From Vombatus ursinus (taxonomy: Eukaryota > Chordata > Mammalia > Diprotodontia > Vombatidae): 64,000 bases of DNA. The stretch is taken from the NCBI RefSeq assembly GCF_900497805.2, contig NW_020954608.1, forward strand, positions 11,986,589 to 12,050,588, given 5' to 3'. Positions 61,273 to 64,000 of this stretch are shown piece by piece; the first letter of the stretch is position 1, and each line of letters opens with the position of its first letter. Under the pieces are notes generated by a model, which was not told the origin of the DNA, ran no database searches, and saw only the letters and a program-made list of their open reading frames with translations. The position numbers and the translations under genes were made by a program.

Positions 61273-61915
61273 CTATTGGGCGGTAAGTCCCAGAATTCAG
61301 GTATATGCTTGCCTTTGTCTAACACTGTACTTAGATGTGTACTAAGGATACAGTTGGCTTCACAGAGGACTTGCTGTCATAATGGCAACCCGTGCCTTGT
61401 CAGACTGATCAGCACATTTAGATGTTGGGGTCAAGTATGTAAGTTTATTTATTTATAATACACCACTCAGAAAAGTAGGTGCATTTGCTAAATGTCCATT
61501 TACCGTGCACATACTTGAGTGCTCAGATGTCTTATTCATTTGGCACTTAAAAAAAAAAACACATCAGAATTTCCTTCTGAGTAAGTATTTTCATCTTCTG
61601 GAATGATCTACAATAAGCCTTGGGAATTCAGTACACTATAGTTTAAGCTCCTGCTTTCTTGGTTATATTAGACAATAGTGAAGCTGTTGAAGCTGACTGA
61701 TTCTTTCTTTTTCCAAATGCACGGACTACTGGACCCTCAGAGCCCAGCTGAGGAGGGCAGGCATGAAATGGAACAGAAATAAAATGGAATCCTGGTAAAA
61801 AAAAAATGAGTGTGACTCCAGAGAATTTCCAGGGAAAAATGCTTCAGGGTATTTGTTTTTGTTTTTATATAACAAGGGTTTTTGTTATTCAGAGAATGCA
61901 GTGTTTACAATGGTA
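61273..61915. other. Unassigned sequence
   Basis: No repeat recognised over about 640 bases. Confidence 0.4.
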
Positions 61916-61919
61916 TCAA

Positions 61920-62405
61920 GGAGACTTCAGTGCTGGACTTGGAGTCAGGAAGGTCTGAGTTCAAATCCTTCCTCAGGTACTTATTAGCTGTGTGATCCTG
62001 GACAAGTCACCTAACCTGCTTCAGCCTCAGATTACTCATCTGTAACATGGGAGTAATAACAGTATCTACCTCCCAGAGCTGTGAGGACCAAATGACATAA
62101 CATATATAGAGTGTTTTACCGATCTTAAAGCACTGTCTAGATACTGTTCGGTCATATCTGACTCTTTTTGACCCTCTTTGGGATTTTCTTGGCAAAGCTA
62201 CTAGAGTGGTTTATCATTTCCTTCTCTAGCTCATTTTACAGATGAGGAAACTGAGGTAAATAAGGTTAAGTGACTTGTCTGGGTCACACATCAGTAAGTA
62301 TCTGAGGCCAGATTTGAACTCAGGAACCTGTTTCCAAGCCTACCACTCTATTCTCTGTACTACCTAGTTGCCAAAAAATCGCTACTATATAAACACTAGC
62401 TATTA
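61920..62405 (+). mobile_element. MIR, split by a SINE near its 3' end
   Basis: 'gctggacttggagtcaggaa', 'ttagctgtgtgatcctggac', 'cagagctgtgaggaccaaat', 'gatcttaaagcactgtctag' to 62145. It resumes at about 62378 with 'cgctactatataaacactag' and ctattatca. Confidence 0.82.
62146..62375 (-). mobile_element. Mar-1-type CORE-SINE in MIR
   Basis: Antisense, lacking most of the (GTT)n end: 'ctgttcggtcatatctgact', 'gggattttcttggcaaagct', 'gatgaggaaactgaggtaaa', 'tctgtactacctagttgcc'. Confidence 0.85.
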
Positions 62406-62459
62406 TCACAGGCAATGAATTAAACCTGAATCATCAAAATTGGCATGCCTATCAAATTT

Positions 62460-62825
62460 GCAAATGACACAAATGTCACCTCTTCCAGGAAGCCTTCCCT
62501 GATCTGCCCTATCACTCTCATCTCTCTTTCCCCACCTTGGTAATGATCTTTTCCTCTCACACACTGTTTTGTAACTCTGTAAGAATGAGGGGATTGGATT
62601 AAAATAGCTTCTGAGTTCCCCTCTATCTGTAGATTCACTGTGATCTCATGAACTTTGTGTCTTATAGCATCTATACTGGTGTATTATTCCTCAGAAGGCT
62701 GTAAACTCCTTGAAGTCAAGGCCTGTGTCTTACCTAGATTAGTTATATTATTAGACAACTTGGAAGAGTGACATGCACATAGTAGCTGCATAATAAATGT
62801 TTCTTGTATTCGTAGCTATAAACTT
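62460..62825 (+). mobile_element. L2 3' end with a MIR tail inserted
   Basis: 'aatgtcacctcttccaggaa', 'gccttccctgatctgcccta' (L2), then 'gaatgaggggattggattaa' and 'cccctctatctgtagattc' (MIR, 62582-62645), then L2 again: 'ggctgtaaactccttgaagt', 'agctgcataataaatgtttc'. Confidence 0.8.
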
Positions 62826-63195
62826 CACAACAATATTCTTGGTATAAGAGGATAAAATACCCTTCCAGTTATATCTAGTGGGAAAATAAGGGTACAAATC
62901 AACCAGAAACAACATTAGGAAACCCTTCATTCTCCCCAGAGAAGAGATTTCAGTGTTGTTCCCTCATTGCCGGACCATATACTATTAAAAAACCCTTCTG
63001 AGTCCAACAGAGAAATTCTTCCTCAATTTATACCCCCTTCATTCCTTCTTTACCTTTTATGTTCTATGCTATTGCGTTTATTCTTAGTTCTCTGCTCTCC
63101 ATTGTTCCAGTTAAAAGTTTCTTATTTTACTTGGGTTTATACCAAATTTATAACTAGAGAAGGGAGACTGGTGCTTTGATCCCAAGTACCAACAG

Positions 63196-63196
<1 letters not shown>
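62826..63196. other. Unassigned sequence
   Basis: Nothing recognised. Confidence 0.4.
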
Positions 63197-63246
<50 letters not shown>

Positions 63247-63256
63247 NNNNNNNNNN

Positions 63257-63302
<46 letters not shown>
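63197..63302. repeat. (GT)n with 10-N gap
   Basis: Pure GT either side of ten N at 63247-63256. Frames of Cys-Val or His-Thr repeats across it, including unknown residues, are not genes. Confidence 0.97.
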
Positions 63303-63304
<2 letters not shown>

Positions 63305-64000
63305 TCTCCTTCTTCCAACAGTGCTCTGGCTTACTGTTTTCATATCCTCCGGCCGCTCCCATACCTTTGTCTAGACCTAAGAGGCCACCTTCAGGATCTT
63401 GTTACTATGACTCCCTTCTACAGAGGCTCACCTCTACTCTCTGCCTCTTTCCTGGGTTTGCAGAGTTGGGTACAATCAGCCATTCCATAGGGACATAGGT
63501 TGGACTCTCTGGGAAACAGGTTACTCCACCTTCCAGCACAACTGTATCTGGGGCAGATTGTTTTCATATTCTGTTCCTCTCTTCCCCCTGTCCCTTACCC
63601 CATTAATTGGATTTGTCTGAGCCAGAAGAATTCCTAATTAAGGGGGGCTACCACTATCCCTTTTGTAAGGAGTTCTTTTCCTTTCTAATTCTTGATCAGT
63701 TTTCATACAGTCTATCAAAAATCTGCCTCAGCTGAACCCATAGTCCAATGCAGCAGGATACCATTTTTGTGGAAGCCAACGGAATAGAAATCCCAGTTTT
63801 CCAGTTATGATGACAACCTGTAGTTTCCTGACGTGCAGGTTCTGGCCTTTCTGCCTTTACTTTACTGACGATAATAGGCACTTAATGAATACTTTCTGAA
63901 TCAGAGAATTAAAACTTGTTTTAAACACCGAAGTTTACACTAGACCTTATTTCGGTACAAGGTCACCAATTTAACCCTGCTTCGTTGACTTCCTCTGATC
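63303..64000. other. Unassigned; L2 tail scrap at 63860-63905
   Basis: 63868-63900 reads 'aataggcacttaatgaatac' then tttctgaat, an L2 3' terminus. The rest up to the window edge has no recognised gene or repeat. Confidence 0.45.

Noticed and set aside
2001-62375. tRNA genes suggested by A- and B-box-like words
   Set aside because: Every case is the tRNA-derived head of a SINE or MIR (gttcaaat-type B box followed by SINE core); no intact cloverleaf was seen.
1-64000. Endogenous retroviruses or LTR elements
   Set aside because: I looked for paired LTRs, primer-binding sites and gag/pol/env-like protein words and saw none I could support.

Overview
The window reads as marsupial (metatherian) nuclear DNA, gene-free as far as can be seen. 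The evidence is the repeat content. There are many Mar-1-type CORE-SINEs ending in a Bov-B/RTE-like tail, poly(A)-tailed tRNA-derived SINEs of the SINE1/WALLSI type, L1 3' ends with the marsupial sequence, a Bov-B-like RTE LINE, and a deep background of MIR, L2 and CR1/L3 relics. The species cannot be fixed from this. No open reading frame looks like a host protein: every one longer than about 100 codons lies on a microsatellite, a retroelement or a SINE, or has no recognisable content. No RNA gene, CRISPR array or bacterial feature is present.

Layout. 1-7.4 kb: L2 relics cut up by MIR and SINE copies, then a minus-strand L1-family element with an ORF1 remnant but no visible ORF2 (HAL1-like). 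7.4-16 kb: SINEs with readable target duplications, an hAT-type element inside a MIR, a minus-strand CR1/L3 copy, and one AT-rich unique block (13.2-13.6 kb). 16-29 kb: mixed L2, MIR and L1 3' ends, SINEs, and a long plain stretch (20.1-22.1 kb). 29-41 kb: a long TTCC/TTTC array inside an L2 tail, more SINEs, back-to-back CR1/L3 copies, a polypyrimidine tract and hAT-type elements. 41-49 kb: mostly unique sequence with a nested CR1/L3 + SINE + L1 cluster at 44-45.3 kb. 49-57 kb: the most structured part, an RTE LINE that has suffered an internal deletion, an L1 insertion with target duplication, and a ~400-base inverted duplication. 57-64 kb: LINE relics, one very young-looking SINE, and more L2/MIR.

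Because there are no genes, nothing works together as a pathway. What the window does record is the order of insertions: L2, MIR and CR1/L3 are oldest; hAT-type elements, RTE, L1 and Mar-1 SINEs come next; poly(A) SINEs and the inverted duplication look youngest. Three assembly gaps, each exactly 10 N, sit inside dinucleotide arrays. I found no convincing new biological system. The best leads are the inverted duplication in the RTE, the two-ended RTE tail of the Mar-1 SINE, a local 85-base duplication of unknown family, and a few repeat-free AT-rich blocks that may be conserved noncoding elements. Family names are given from memory of consensus sequences; boundaries are approximate unless a target duplication is quoted.
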